NCBI RefSeq assembly: GCF_012844455.2 | Contig: NZ_JABBCQ020000007.1 | Coordinates: 1-64,000, forward strand | Length of the DNA stretch: 64,000 bases | Direction of reading: 5' to 3' | Source of the DNA: Comamonas suwonensis | Lineage (GTDB): Bacteria; Pseudomonadota; Gammaproteobacteria; Burkholderiales; Burkholderiaceae_C | Part shown: positions 1 to 9,184 of the stretch, one piece after another | Layout of the letters: every line of letters starts with the position of its first letter | How positions within the stretch are numbered: the first letter of the stretch is position 1 | Made by a program: the position numbers and the translations under genes | Notes under the pieces: generated by a model | Told to the model about the DNA's origin: nothing | Seen by the model: only the letters and a program-made list of their open reading frames with translations | Database searches by the model: none

Positions 1-58
1 ATAAATCAGTATTCTTGATATTGCTTGCGCAGTAGTGGACAAAGAGAAGGAATCAGGC

Positions 59-805
59 ATGCAGCTGCAGGATATGTTGTATTCACAGGGCTTTGGCATT
101 CGTCGTGTGTGCTCCGGTTTGGTGCAGCAGGGCTGGGTGGAGCTGTGGAACACCGAGACCGAGTCTTGGGATGTGGTGCTTGACTCCACTTTGGACATTG
201 ATCCTGAGGGGATGAGCTTCAAGGTCCAGGGCGTGGAATGGGCCTACCATGCTTTGGGCTATGTGCTGCTGCACAAGCCAGCTGGAACGGAATGCTCGCA
301 AAAGCCTTCGGCGCACCCCAGCATCTATAGCTTGCTGCCACCACCTTTGCGCTTGCGGCCCAATAAGGGGGCTGTGCAGGGCGTGCAAGCCGTGGGCCGC
401 CTGGATCAGGATACAACGGGTTTGTTGCTGCTCAGCGATGACGGTCAGTTCATTCACCGCATGTCTTCGCCCAAAAAGCATGTGTCCAAGGTCTATCGCG
501 TGACTTGCAAGCACCCTGTGGATGCCAAGCAGGTGCAGAACCTGCTGGATGGTGTGGTGCTGGATGATGACTCCAAGCCTGTGAAGGCTGCAGCATGCGA
601 GCTGATTGATACCCATGTACTGGATTTGACGCTGACTGAAGGCAAGTATCACCAGGTCAAGCGCATGCTGGCTGCCGTGGCCAACCGCGTGGAAGGTCTG
701 CACCGCTGGCGGATTGGTGGACTGGTGTTGCCGGCAGATCTTGCGCCAGGCCAGTGGCGCTGGTTGACTGCGGATGAGCTGGAATTGCTCAAGCCCGGCA
801 ACTAA
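59..805 (+). CDS. rsuA: 16S rRNA pseudouridine synthase, RsuA family
   Basis: Pseudouridine synthase of the RsuA/RluB/RluE/RluF family; RsuA isomerises U516 of 16S rRNA. The catalytic motif GRLDQDTTGLLLL is intact, with the family's catalytic Asp, and is followed by a conserved SPKKHVSKVYRV stretch. The C-terminal part carries LTEGKYHQVKRM, the second hallmark motif. An N-terminal S4-like segment precedes the catalytic domain. I chose the ATG at 59 because an AGAAGGAA Shine-Dalgarno lies about 7 nt upstream; the GTG at 35 would put that sequence inside the gene. The length of 248 residues is normal for RsuA. The gene stands alone and ends before a strong bidirectional terminator. RsuA fits better than RluE by overall sequence, but the paralogue choice is from memory. 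Confidence 0.85.
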   Translation: MQLQDMLYSQGFGIRRVCSGLVQQGWVELWNTETESWDVVLDSTLDIDPEGMSFKVQGVEWAYHALGYVLLHKPAGTECSQKPSAHPSIYSLLPPPLRLRPNKGAVQGVQAVGRLDQDTTGLLLLSDDGQFIHRMSSPKKHVSKVYRVTCKHPVDAKQVQNLLDGVVLDDDSKPVKAAACELIDTHVLDLTLTEGKYHQVKRMLAAVANRVEGLHRWRIGGLVLPADLAPGQWRWLTADELELLKPGN

Positions 806-816
806 ATACACAATGC

Positions 817-851
817 AAAAAAGCCTGCTGGTCGCGTCAGCAGGCTTTTTT
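817..851. terminator. Bidirectional intrinsic terminator between rsuA and the nuclease gene
   Basis: Hairpin AAGCCTGCTG / CAGCAGGCTT with loop GTCGCGT, flanked by an A-run on the left and a T-run on the right. It lies between two convergent genes and can serve both. Confidence 0.85.
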
Positions 852-866
852 GTTTGAAGAGCAGGC

Positions 867-1763
867 TTAGCGTTGCAGCACAGATGCAGGAGCAGAAACC
901 TGCTGCATCCTGCCTGAGCTGCGTAGAGCTGTGGCGGGCAGGAACTCGATGCCGATTCGGTGCACCAATTCTTCGTAGCTGATGGGCTGGGTTACGCGGG
1001 CGGCATCGTCATTGGCTTGCCAGTGGGCCCAGGCACGTTGGCTCTGGGCGTCGTAGACCAGCTTGTACAAAAAGCTGGGGACTCGCACCTGATTGCTGCC
1101 GACGGTGCTCGTCTCCGCTGCGAATACGGGGCCGGTGATGACGTAGACATCGCCAGCCGCACGCTGCGCGTAGCTGCGTGTGTCCTTCTCAATGCGAGCC
1201 CAGGGGCCGCCGTTTTGTTTGCTGGACTGAGGCACCATATTGGCCAGTGAAAAGCTCTGGGCCATGGCCTGTGCAGTGGGCATGTCACCGGCAGGTGCCA
1301 TGTGGCCGCGTGAGTAGCCGGAGCGCTTGTAGTCGTTCAGCTCGGCCCTTTCGTCGCGGGGCAGGCGGGCGTCGCTGAAGAACTTGTTGGTGCGCTTTTC
1401 GTCTGCGTCGTCCACCAGTGCCTTGTTCAAGCGCTGGGCGACAAAGACGGGAGTCTTGCTCTGGCCGCTGTGCAGAATGGCAAATGCGTCATAGCAAAGT
1501 GCACGCAGTTTGGGCTGATCGCTGAGGACTGGAGGCTTGCCACCTGCAAAGAACTGGGGGCACTGGCTAAACCCCTGAGTGCTGCGCGTGGGGTTGGAGA
1601 CTTGCAGCTGACCCGTTGGAGCGGTGGGCGACGACGGCAGCGGCATTTTGGCCGTGCAGGCCATGCTGCTTACGGATAGCAGGGCCAAGGCGGCATAGCG
1701 TGCAAGGTGTTGGCCTGAAGTGACGGGGATGGCGTGAGCAGACCGTGAAAAAGCGAGTGACAT
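867..1763 (-). CDS. Exported DNA/RNA non-specific endonuclease (NucA type)
   Basis: Sugar-non-specific beta-beta-alpha-metal nuclease of the Serratia NucA family, expected to cleave DNA and RNA outside the cytoplasm. The active-site motif appears as YSRGHMAPAGDM (family consensus DRGH; the His is kept), followed by the Asn-containing stretch SLANMVPQ and the GDVYVITGPVF core strand. The N-terminus is hydrophobic and ends in a Cys (SSMAC), so it could be a signal peptide or a weak lipobox. The longest reading frame starts at 1862, but that start lies inside a dispersed repeat. I therefore prefer the internal ATG at 1763 (298 residues), although no clear ribosome site decides it. The family assignment is firm; start and localisation are inferred. 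Confidence 0.8.
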   Translation of the reverse strand: MSLAFSRSAHAIPVTSGQHLARYAALALLSVSSMACTAKMPLPSSPTAPTGQLQVSNPTRSTQGFSQCPQFFAGGKPPVLSDQPKLRALCYDAFAILHSGQSKTPVFVAQRLNKALVDDADEKRTNKFFSDARLPRDERAELNDYKRSGYSRGHMAPAGDMPTAQAMAQSFSLANMVPQSSKQNGGPWARIEKDTRSYAQRAAGDVYVITGPVFAAETSTVGSNQVRVPSFLYKLVYDAQSQRAWAHWQANDDAARVTQPISYEELVHRIGIEFLPATALRSSGRMQQVSAPASVLQR

Positions 1764-1839
1764 TCGAGAGCAAAGACGGGGGAAGGCTCGTGAACCGAGC
1801 AGAAAAAGCATGCCGCAAAGGCGAGGATGAGCTATTGAA

Positions 1840-1932
1840 AAGATAGCTGCTTGCGTATGCATAGAAGCTATTTGAGGCCTGAAGTTCCATCAAAGGCTTG
1901 AATCACAAGCGCTGGCAGCTCTTATTTTAAAT
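1840..1932. repeat. Dispersed Comamonadaceae repeat fragments
   Basis: Contains ATAGCTGCTTGCG..AGAAGCTATTT and, further right, CAAGCGCTGGCAGCTCTTATTTT. The core resembles copies at about 1995, 12488, 13648, 30290, 54043 and, in coding sequence, 56690. It holds the upstream start codon of the nuclease reading frame. Confidence 0.55.
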
Positions 1933-2011
1933 AACTGAAAGATGTGGAAGTTTGTCTCTTGCTCATGATTTCAGAGCTGAGTGCGCTCGAGTTGTAAGCG
2001 CTAGATAGCTT

Positions 2012-2809
2012 TTAGCCTTGTATGGGAGTGCCAGGTGTCCCGTACATGAACAGCACTTGCAACGCTCCCTGCGTCTGCAAGTACAAGCTGGCGAGCGCCT
2101 GATCTTTATCGGGCGACAGAATGTATTTGCCCTGAGCGTTCATGGCATAGGGCTGACCCAGCAACTCAGCCATGTCTATCTGGTAGTAGCTGCGATTGCC
2201 ATAGGGTCGCTTGCCGTCGATATAGGGCATGGGCCACAGCGGCTGGTTCGGGTCTTCGTCGCTCAACAGGTCTTCAATGCTGTCGCTGCTGACCTCGCGC
2301 CATTGGGCCGCATTGAGCAGCGATTGATGCGCGGGCAGAAACTGAAATAGCTGGTTTGCGAGGAGGCGCTGCCTGGGCTGTGCAAAACCAGAAGGTAATG
2401 AATAGTTGCCCGCAGGCAGCATGGCTGAGGCGACAAATTCAGGAATGAGCAAACAGACTTCGGCCAGCAGACGGGTGGCCCGCGTGCGGTCTGTGGTTTG
2501 CAGAATGTGAAGGGCAATGCTCAAGGCAGAGTCAGCTTCGGTGCTGGTATTGACGTTGGCGCTGGAATGCCATAGCGGCTCTACAGGATCAATGCCCGGT
2601 GCGCCCGATTCTTCGGGAACCCAGTTCACGCGCAACTGGCGTATCAGCAGCAGGTGTTGTGCTGTGAAAGCCGGTAGGGCGTTGGCCGAGAAGACGGAGC
2701 GAATGATGTCGTGTCTATCTTCCGCTGCCGCATCTTTGCGCAGCCACCACCAACCGAGGGACGATGCAGTCAACGCTCCGGCCAGTGAGATCAGTTGTCT
2801 GCGGATCAT
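2012..2809 (-). CDS. Hypothetical exported protein
   Basis: Not recognised. The 265-residue product begins MIRRQLISLAGALTASSLGWWW, a positively charged start followed by a hydrophobic stretch that looks like a signal peptide or signal anchor (twin Arg present, but no full Tat consensus). The rest is soluble-looking, rich in Leu, Ala and Gln, with aromatic segments near the C-terminus (GNRSYYQIDM). There are no cysteine clusters or nucleotide-binding motifs. It lies 18 nt downstream of the hslR-like gene on the same strand and may share its transcript. I cannot suggest a function. Confidence 0.6.
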   Translation of the reverse strand: MIRRQLISLAGALTASSLGWWWLRKDAAAEDRHDIIRSVFSANALPAFTAQHLLLIRQLRVNWVPEESGAPGIDPVEPLWHSSANVNTSTEADSALSIALHILQTTDRTRATRLLAEVCLLIPEFVASAMLPAGNYSLPSGFAQPRQRLLANQLFQFLPAHQSLLNAAQWREVSSDSIEDLLSDEDPNQPLWPMPYIDGKRPYGNRSYYQIDMAELLGQPYAMNAQGKYILSPDKDQALASLYLQTQGALQVLFMYGTPGTPIQG

Positions 2810-2827
2810 GGCTGCTGCGGCTGGGTT

Positions 2828-3274
2828 TTAGTCGTCAATCGATGCGCTCCAGCGATCACCCCAGCCGCTGCTACGGTGGTCTTTGCTGACGCGGTCAATC
2901 TCGCGTCGGTCGCGTTTCGTGGGGCGGCCCGCATGCAGCGCCGCCAGCGCGTCTGCGGGTTCTGGTGCCAGGCGGCGCTGTTCGGCCAGTTGCTCGCGCT
3001 GGGCCAGGCTCTGCGGCGTTTCTTCATACAGCAGCTGGGCCACTGGGGCCGGGCCGCGCATATTGCTCAGACTGCGCACGATGACTTCTTTGGGAATGCT
3101 GCCCTGGCGCAGGTCGATGGTGTCGCCGGGGCGTATTTCACGCGAGGCCTTGGCATTGGCCTTGTTGACGGTGACGCGGCCCTTGCCAATTTCCTCAACA
3201 GCCAGGCTGCGTGTCTTGTAGAACCGCGCGCACCACAGCCATTTGTCCAGACGCATGGATTGAATTTCACTCAT
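2828..3274 (-). CDS. hslR: S4-domain RNA-binding protein, Hsp15 type
   Basis: Heat-shock protein 15 family. In E. coli it binds free 50S subunits carrying nascent peptidyl-tRNA and helps recycle them. The S4 fold begins MRLDKWLWCARFYKTRSLA and continues with GKGRVTVNKANAKASREIRPGD, the typical S4 pattern. The C-terminal tail is basic (GRPTKRDRREID), also typical. I start at the ATG at 3274 (MSEIQSMRLDKW), giving 148 residues; the upstream ATG at 3310 adds 12 residues without similarity, and neither has a convincing ribosome site. It lies between the tctE-like kinase gene and an unknown exported protein on the same strand. Confidence 0.8.
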   Translation of the reverse strand: MSEIQSMRLDKWLWCARFYKTRSLAVEEIGKGRVTVNKANAKASREIRPGDTIDLRQGSIPKEVIVRSLSNMRGPAPVAQLLYEETPQSLAQREQLAEQRRLAPEPADALAALHAGRPTKRDRREIDRVSKDHRSSGWGDRWSASIDD

Positions 3275-3306
3275 GCAGATATTTTGCGGCGAGTCTGGGC
3301 CAAGAT

Positions 3307-4788
3307 TCAAGACAGTTGTGTATCAAGGCGCTGAGCATTTTCAGTGTGCAGCGGCAGTTGTACCAGTGCACGCAGTCCACTCACCTGGCCCCGCACATCA
3401 TGCAGATTGCGCAACTCGATCTTGCCGCCCAAGGTTTGAACAATCTCCTGGCAGATCGCCAGACCCAGACCCGATCCGCTGCGCGCATTGCCCGCAGAAA
3501 ACGGCTGGAACAGGCGCTGGGCCAGTTCGTCATCAATGCCGCTACCGCTGTCTTCGATACTGAGTACGGCCATGCCGCCTTGCTGACGCACATCGACTTG
3601 CAGTCTCCCACCTCTCGGCGTGTGGCGCAGCGCGTTGTGCAGCAGATTGCGGGTCAGCTCGCGCACCATCCATTCATGGGCGGGCACGTGGCAGGGCTGG
3701 GTTTCAATGCCAAAGTCCATATCCAGATCGGCAATCAGCGGTGACAGCTCCAGCGCCACATCGCGCACGATGTCGTCTAGCTGGGCCAGCATGGTGCTGG
3801 GCTGGCTGCTGTCTTCCTGACGCAGCTGCTCGACCTTGGCCAGTGCCAGCATCTGGTTGGCGACGCGGGTGGCGCGGTCTACGGTGTCGTCTATTTCTGC
3901 AAAGGCCTGGGCCGGTGGGATATCGCCGCGCTTGGCGGATTGGACCTGCACCTTGAGCACGGCCAGCGGCGTGCGCAACTGGTGCGATGCATCGCGCACA
4001 AAGCGCTTTTGATTGCTGAGCAGGCGCTGCAGGCGCCGCATGGTCTGATTGGTAGCGTCCAGCAGCGGTTGTATTTCACGCGGGGCTTCGGGGGCGTCGA
4101 GAGGGCTCAGGTCGCCCTGGGCGCGCTCCTGCAAATCTTCGCTGAGCTGGCGGATGGGCTGGGTTGCGCGCTGCACCACGATGATGACGATGAGGGCCAC
4201 GACCAGTACCAGCAAGGCCTGGCGAATCAGCGTGTCTCGCAGAATCTGCAGGGCCAGAGACTGGCGCAGCTCCAGCGTTTCAGCCACTTGAATGACCGCC
4301 ATGCCGCGGCCGTTGGCGCTGGCGACAGGTTGCAGCAGTACGGCAACGCGCACGGGGTGGCCGCGGAACTCATCGTCATAAAAATCCACCAGCGCGGCAT
4401 AGGGCGGGCGCGGCGGAATCTTGCCATGCCACATGGGCAGCTCGCTAAAGCCCGAGACCATTGCTCCATCGAGGGTAGAGACGCGGTAGTACATGCGGCT
4501 CTGGTTATCGGCTTCAAAAATCTCCAGAGCCGAGTAGGGCACCATGGCGCGCAGATGGGCCTTTTCGTCGTAGCCTTCGACGCCAATTTGTTCGCTGATA
4601 CTCTTGGCCGAGGCCAGCAGCGTTCTGTCATACGCTGTGTGTAGCGATGACAGAGTTTGCTGATAAAGGCTCCAGGCGTTCAGCGCAATGAGCAGCAGCA
4701 CGGGCAGCAAAATACCCGTAAGCAGCAGGCGCCGCAGTGACCAGGCCGCCCGGCGCCGTCCACTGGCTGGAGCTGTGCTGGCGGTCAT
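3307..4788 (-). CDS. tctE: Two-component sensor histidine kinase, TctE type
   Basis: Membrane histidine kinase, 493 residues, that would sense tricarboxylates or related acids and phosphorylate the adjacent TctD-like regulator. Domain order: N-terminal membrane helix (about 19-41), a periplasmic sensor region of the two-component kinase N-terminal type, a second helix (about 190-210), HAMP, HisKA with the phospho-acceptor His in VRDASHQLRTPL, then HATPase_c with N box NLLHNALRHTP, G1 DSGSGID and G2 SGLGLAI. Its start overlaps the regulator's stop by 4 nt (ATGA), so the two are translationally coupled. The pair is divergent from tctC, which is the usual arrangement for control of a tripartite tricarboxylate transporter. 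Ligand identity is inferred from context only. Confidence 0.85.
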   Translation of the reverse strand: MTASTAPASGRRRAAWSLRRLLLTGILLPVLLLIALNAWSLYQQTLSSLHTAYDRTLLASAKSISEQIGVEGYDEKAHLRAMVPYSALEIFEADNQSRMYYRVSTLDGAMVSGFSELPMWHGKIPPRPPYAALVDFYDDEFRGHPVRVAVLLQPVASANGRGMAVIQVAETLELRQSLALQILRDTLIRQALLVLVVALIVIIVVQRATQPIRQLSEDLQERAQGDLSPLDAPEAPREIQPLLDATNQTMRRLQRLLSNQKRFVRDASHQLRTPLAVLKVQVQSAKRGDIPPAQAFAEIDDTVDRATRVANQMLALAKVEQLRQEDSSQPSTMLAQLDDIVRDVALELSPLIADLDMDFGIETQPCHVPAHEWMVRELTRNLLHNALRHTPRGGRLQVDVRQQGGMAVLSIEDSGSGIDDELAQRLFQPFSAGNARSGSGLGLAICQEIVQTLGGKIELRNLHDVRGQVSGLRALVQLPLHTENAQRLDTQLS

Positions 4789-5474
4789 GCACTGACCTCG
4801 ACCTTGATGAGATAGCCGAGGCCGCGCAACGTGACCAGTTGCACGCCTGTGCCGCTGAGTTTTTTGCGCAGGCGATAAGCCACGACTTCTACGGCTTCGT
4901 ACTGAACATCGACTTCACCGGGGAAGACGAGGCTGAAAAGGCGCTCCTTGGTCACGGCGTGGCCGGGGCGGGCCAGAAGCGCGTGCATCATGGAAAGTTC
5001 ACGGGGCGTCAGCTCCAACACAGCATCGTTTAAGTAGATGGCACCGCTTTCTTTTTCATAGCGCAGAGCGCCCAGCATGATTGTCTCAGGAGCCGATTTT
5101 GGGGTGAAGCTGTCTTGGCTGCGGCGCAGCAGCGCGCGCAGGCGTGCTTCTAGCTCATCCAGGTCAAAAGGTTTGGCCAGATAGTCGTCGGCACCGGCAT
5201 TCAGACCCATCACGCGGTCGCCCACCGTGCCGCGTGCTGTGAGTATCAGCACAGGGGTGCGCAGGCCCTGCGCGCGGGCGCGCTCCAGCACCTGCAGGCC
5301 GTCGAGGCCGGGTAGGCTCAGGTCCAGCACCACGGCATCGGGTTCACGGGTCAGCCAGTGGGCCAGGGCACTGGGGCCGTCGGCTGCCACCTCGACATGC
5401 AGGCCTCGGCGCATGAGGGTGCGCTGCAGCGTGGTGCGCATGGCGGAATCATCTTCAACAAGCAGTAATTGCAT
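4785..5474 (-). CDS. tctD: OmpR-family response regulator, TctD type
   Basis: DNA-binding response regulator. The receiver domain begins MQLLLVEDD with the acidic pocket, has its phosphorylation Asp in VVLDLSLPGLDG, and a conserved Lys in DDYLAKPFD. The C-terminal half is a winged helix (LTPRELSMMHALLARPG, VVAYRLRKKL, VTLRGLGYLI) of the OmpR/PhoB class. I use the ATG at 5474 because the mature family start is MxLLLVEDD; the ATG at 5486 would add four residues. It is divergently transcribed from tctC across about 146 nt, where its operator sites should lie. The expected role is activation of tctCBA in response to the TctE signal; that is family knowledge plus context. Confidence 0.87.
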   Translation of the reverse strand: MQLLLVEDDSAMRTTLQRTLMRRGLHVEVAADGPSALAHWLTREPDAVVLDLSLPGLDGLQVLERARAQGLRTPVLILTARGTVGDRVMGLNAGADDYLAKPFDLDELEARLRALLRRSQDSFTPKSAPETIMLGALRYEKESGAIYLNDAVLELTPRELSMMHALLARPGHAVTKERLFSLVFPGEVDVQYEAVEVVAYRLRKKLSGTGVQLVTLRGLGYLIKVEVSA

Positions 5475-5620
5475 GGGGCAGAACATAGCACTGCGCCAAG
5501 AACTCGCGGCCCACTCGTGAAACTACCGATGCCGCTTAAGGGAATGCCCTAGGCGTTTGGACAGCTGTTTGACAGGCAGGCTCTTCATCATTCGTTCACC
5601 AAATACATAAGGAGCTCACC

Positions 5621-6586
5621 ATGCGTCGTGATACGTTTCTGAAGTCTCTGGCAGCCCTTGCGGCAGCTGGTGCTTTGCCTCTGTCGGCACAGGCTGCGAC
5701 AGCCATCAAGATGATGCTGCCCGCCAACCCCGGCGGTGGCTGGGACACGACAGGCCGTGCTCTGGGCAAGGCTTTGCAGGACGCGGGTGTGGCTTCTTCC
5801 GTCACCTATGACAACAAGGGCGGCGCTGCGGGCGCGATTGGTCTGGCCCAGTTTGTCAACGGTAGCAAGGGTGATCCCAACGCCATGATGGTGATGGGTG
5901 CCGTGATGCTGGGTGGCATCATCACCGGCAAGCCACCGGTGAATCTGACTCAGGCAACGCCTCTGGCCCGCCTGACCAGCGAATACAACGTGTTCGTGCT
6001 GCCTGCCAACTCGCCTTACAAGAACATGGCCGAAGTGGTGGCCCAGCTCAAGAAGGACCCCGGCTCGATCAAGTGGGGCGGTGGTTCGCGTGGATCGACC
6101 GAGCACATCGCTGCGGCCATGATTGCCCGCGAAGTGGGCGTGGACCCCTCCAAGATTAACTACGTGGCATTCCGTGGGGGCGGTGAGGCGATCTCCGCCA
6201 TTCTGGGCGGCAACGTGACTGTGGGCGGCAGTGGCTTCAGCGAGTTTGCTGAATACATCACTACCGGCAAGATGAAGCCCATTGGCGTGACCTCGGCTCA
6301 GCGTCTCAAAGGCGCTGCATCCAGCATCCCCACGCTCAAGGAGCAGGGCATCAACGTGGAAATTGGCAACTGGCGCGGTGTGTATGGCGCTCCCGGCATT
6401 TCTGCGGCTCAGCGTACCGAGCTGATTGCTCAGATCGAAAAAGCCACCAAGAGCAAGGCCTGGGCCGAAGCGCTGCAAAAGAACGACTGGACACCAGCAT
6501 GGCTGGGCGGTGATGCCTTCGCCAAGTTTGTGGACGACGAGTTCGCCAGCCTGCGCGCCACCATGGCCAAGTCTGGAATGATCTGA
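5621..6586 (+). CDS. tctC: Tripartite tricarboxylate transporter substrate-binding protein
   Basis: Periplasmic binding receptor (TctC/Bug family) that delivers a carboxylate to the TctA-TctB membrane complex. The signal peptide MRRDTFLKSLAALAAAG ends near SAQA-A. The mature protein has the family pattern: NPGGGWDTTGRAL near the start, YDNKGGAAGAIGL, and GSIKWGGGSRGSTEH in the middle. The ribosome site AAGGAG stands 8 nt before the ATG. It is followed by tctB and tctA on the same strand, but a 239-nt gap separates it from tctB, unusually wide for this operon, and may allow different expression of the receptor. The substrate could be citrate or another di/tricarboxylate; sequence alone does not settle this. 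Confidence 0.88.
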   Translation: MRRDTFLKSLAALAAAGALPLSAQAATAIKMMLPANPGGGWDTTGRALGKALQDAGVASSVTYDNKGGAAGAIGLAQFVNGSKGDPNAMMVMGAVMLGGIITGKPPVNLTQATPLARLTSEYNVFVLPANSPYKNMAEVVAQLKKDPGSIKWGGGSRGSTEHIAAAMIAREVGVDPSKINYVAFRGGGEAISAILGGNVTVGGSGFSEFAEYITTGKMKPIGVTSAQRLKGAASSIPTLKEQGINVEIGNWRGVYGAPGISAAQRTELIAQIEKATKSKAWAEALQKNDWTPAWLGGDAFAKFVDDEFASLRATMAKSGMI

Positions 6587-6825
6587 TGATGGCTGGGACG
6601 CTTTGCATTCGTCAGAGCTGCCCACTGTCTGTTTTCTACCTCTTGCCACAGGGCGCGAACGCAGCATTCTTGCTGACCGGTTTTTCTTCTTCGCGACCCT
6701 GAGTTTTCCCCTCGCAAATGTTCAATGGTCTTGCCGCAAATGCAAGGCTGGGGCGTTTGCACCCCGGTGATTGGTGTTGGAGTGGTGGTTCAAGACAAAA
6801 AGTCCCAGATCCGCCGCTTTGACGA

Positions 6826-7455
6826 ATGACCAAGCCTTTGAACATCAAGTCTTCATACATCATGTCTGATTCTTACCAAGATCTAGCCAAGGCCGCAGAG
6901 GCCGCGCAGGTTTCGGCCTACGCAGACCCCAACGAGCCGCAAAGCCCGAATGTCCCGTCCAAGGTGGCGCAAACCATCGTGGGCGGTGGCGTGCTTCTGG
7001 TTGCCATTGGCCTGGCCGTTGGCGCGCTGCAAATCCCTGGGGATGCAGGCTACGGCGGCGTAGGCCCCAACTTTTTGCCTTGGGTGTGCGCGGCTGTGCT
7101 GGGCATTTGTGGTGCCTTGCTGATCTGGGAAGCACAGACCGGTGGCTTTCGCCATGCAGCCGACCCCGGCGGTGGTGCCAAGGCGGACATTGGTGCCTTT
7201 GTCTGGGTCTCTGCAGGCCTGCTGATCAATGCTGCGCTGATCAGCACGCTTGGCTTCATCTTCAGCTGCACCATTTGCTACGTTCTGGCCGTGCAAGGCC
7301 TGCGCCGCGCAGCCCATGAAAAGAATGTTTCTGCACCCAGCACCTGGGTGAAGGATCTGATCACCGGCCTGCTGATCTCTGCACCCGTGTTCTGGATGTT
7401 TACCCAATTCCTGGCCATCAATCTGCCGGGCCTGACTCAGACGGGGTGGCTGTAA
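6826..7455 (+). CDS. tctB: Tripartite tricarboxylate transporter small membrane subunit
   Basis: TctB-family small membrane subunit, 209 residues, with four predicted helices: [55 protein letters not shown] and [16 protein letters not shown]. The N-terminal 45 residues are polar and not conserved in the family, as usual. The start is uncertain: ATG 6826 and ATG 6862 ([10 protein letters not shown]) are both possible and neither has a good ribosome site. Its stop TAA overlaps the ATG of tctA (TAATG), so tctA translation is probably coupled. It should form the membrane complex with TctA and receive substrate from TctC. Confidence 0.85.
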   Translation: MTKPLNIKSSYIMSDSYQDLAKAAEAAQVSAYADPNEPQSPNVPSKVAQTIVGGGVLLVAIGLAVGALQIPGDAGYGGVGPNFLPWVCAAVLGICGALLIWEAQTGGFRHAADPGGGAKADIGAFVWVSAGLLINAALISTLGFIFSCTICYVLAVQGLRRAAHEKNVSAPSTWVKDLITGLLISAPVFWMFTQFLAINLPGLTQTGWL

Positions 7456-8972
7456 TGGATATTTTTAACGCATTAATGGCCGGCTTTGCCACGGCCATCA
7501 CACCTGTCAATCTGCTGTGGGCGCTGGTCGGTTGCGCGCTGGGTACTGCTGTGGGCGTGCTGCCCGGCATCGGCCCTGCGGTGGCGGTGGCGATGTTGCT
7601 GCCCATCACAGCCAAGGTGGATGTGACGGCTTCGATGATTTTTTTCTCGGGCATCTACTACGGCGCCATGTACGGTGGCTCGACCACCTCCATCTTGCTG
7701 AATACGCCCGGTGAAACCGCGTCCATGGTTACGGCCATGGAAGGCAACAAAATGGCCAAGAGCGGGAGAGCCGGTGCGGCGCTGGCAACGGCGGCGATTG
7801 GCTCCTTTTTTGCCGGTACTTTTGCCACGGTTGTGGTGACGCTGTTTGCCCCGTTTGTGGCTGACTTTGCCGTCAAGCTGGGCCCGCCTGAATACTTCAT
7901 GCTGATGGTTCTGGCTTTCACCACCGTGAGTGCGGTGCTGGGTCAAAGCTCGCTGCGCGGCATGACGGCGCTGTTTGTCGGTCTGGCTGCTGGCTGTATT
8001 GGCATGGACCAAATCTCTGGCGCGGCCCGGTACACCGGCGGCAAGATGGAGCTGCTGGACGGTATCGACATCGTGCTGGTGGCCGTGGGCCTGTTTGCCG
8101 TGGCTGAAGTGCTGTATGCCGCCATCTACGAAGGCAAGGTTGAAGAATCGCAGAACAAGCTGACCCGCGTGCACATGACCAAGCGCGACTGGAAGCGTTC
8201 TGTTCCTGCCTGGATTCGCGGCACCGTCATCGGTACACCGTTTGGCTGTATTCCTGCCGGTGGCACCGAGATCCCTACCTTCCTGAGCTACGCCACCGAA
8301 AAGAAGCTGGCCAAGGGCGAAGACAAGGCCGAGTTCGGCAAGCAAGGCGCTATTGAAGGTGTGGCCGGCCCTGAAGCCGCCAACAACGCCACGGTGACGG
8401 CTGCGCTGATTCCTCTGCTGACTCTGGGCATTCCTACCAGCAACACCACCGCGGTGCTGCTGGGTGCATTCCAGAACTACGGCATCAACCCCGGCCCGCA
8501 ACTGTTCACGACCTCGGCCGCTCTGGTCTGGGCGCTGATTGCATCGCTGTACATCGGCAACGTGATGCTGCTGGTGCTGAACCTGCCCATGGTCGGTCTG
8601 TGGGTCAAGCTGCTGAAGATTCCGCGTCCTCAGCTGTACGCCGGTATCTTGATCTTCGCCACGGTGGGTGCTTACGGCATGCGCCAGAGCGCATTCGATC
8701 TGTTCCTGCTCTACGGAATTGGCGTGCTGGGCGTGATCATGCGTCGCTTTGATTTCCCCACAGCCCCAGTCGTGGTTGGCATGATCCTGGGCCCTCTGGC
8801 CGAAGCGCAGATGCGTAACGCCGTGTCGATTGGCGAAGGCAGCTGGTGGATCTTCCTGCAGCGCCCCATGTCGCTGACGCTGATCATCATTGTGCTGTCG
8901 GTGCTGATTGTTCCCCGTGTGCTCAAGCGCATGTCGGACGCTAAACAGGCGAGAGAGGCTGCCGCCGCCTGA
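7455..8972 (+). CDS. tctA: Tripartite tricarboxylate transporter large permease subunit
   Basis: TctA-family permease, 505 residues and about 12 hydrophobic segments. The signature [17 protein letters not shown] lies near the N-terminus and the second, inverted-repeat signature [14 protein letters not shown] near residue 270, followed by [14 protein letters not shown]. Other family stretches are [26 protein letters not shown] (here [20 protein letters not shown]). I start at the ATG at 7455, which overlaps the tctB stop by one base; the in-frame GTG at 7446 lies inside tctB. The gene ends the operon, and an intrinsic terminator follows 56 nt downstream. The coupled ion is unknown from sequence; sodium or protons are typical. 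Confidence 0.92.
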   Translation: MDIFNALMAGFATAITPVNLLWALVGCALGTAVGVLPGIGPAVAVAMLLPITAKVDVTASMIFFSGIYYGAMYGGSTTSILLNTPGETASMVTAMEGNKMAKSGRAGAALATAAIGSFFAGTFATVVVTLFAPFVADFAVKLGPPEYFMLMVLAFTTVSAVLGQSSLRGMTALFVGLAAGCIGMDQISGAARYTGGKMELLDGIDIVLVAVGLFAVAEVLYAAIYEGKVEESQNKLTRVHMTKRDWKRSVPAWIRGTVIGTPFGCIPAGGTEIPTFLSYATEKKLAKGEDKAEFGKQGAIEGVAGPEAANNATVTAALIPLLTLGIPTSNTTAVLLGAFQNYGINPGPQLFTTSAALVWALIASLYIGNVMLLVLNLPMVGLWVKLLKIPRPQLYAGILIFATVGAYGMRQSAFDLFLLYGIGVLGVIMRRFDFPTAPVVVGMILGPLAEAQMRNAVSIGEGSWWIFLQRPMSLTLIIIVLSVLIVPRVLKRMSDAKQAREAAAA

Positions 8973-9027
8973 TCGTATTTCCTAGCCTGCTGCGGGTACT
9001 TCACGCATGGAGCCCGTTGCATTCACA

Positions 9028-9062
9028 TCCCCTGTTCATGCCATTGAACAGGGGATTTTTTT
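9028..9062 (+). terminator. Intrinsic terminator of the tctCBA operon
   Basis: Perfect 11-bp stem TCCCCTGTTCA / TGAACAGGGGA with loop TGCCAT, followed by seven T. Confidence 0.9.
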
Positions 9063-9184
9063 ATGAGCGAATGAAAGCCTAGCGTAATTGCTGCAGAAGC
9101 TAGGGATAGCCCTTGGTGATGCCGGTTCTGTTTGTTTTTATAGTTATGAGAAATATCTAATTGAGACCTGAACAGGCTGCACTC

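Noticed and set aside
5588..6667. 359-codon antisense frame over tctC
   Set aside because: Shadow of a certain gene with signal peptide and ribosome site on the other strand.
7473..8501. 342-codon antisense frame over tctA
   Set aside because: His/Gln/Arg-rich shadow of a membrane-protein gene.
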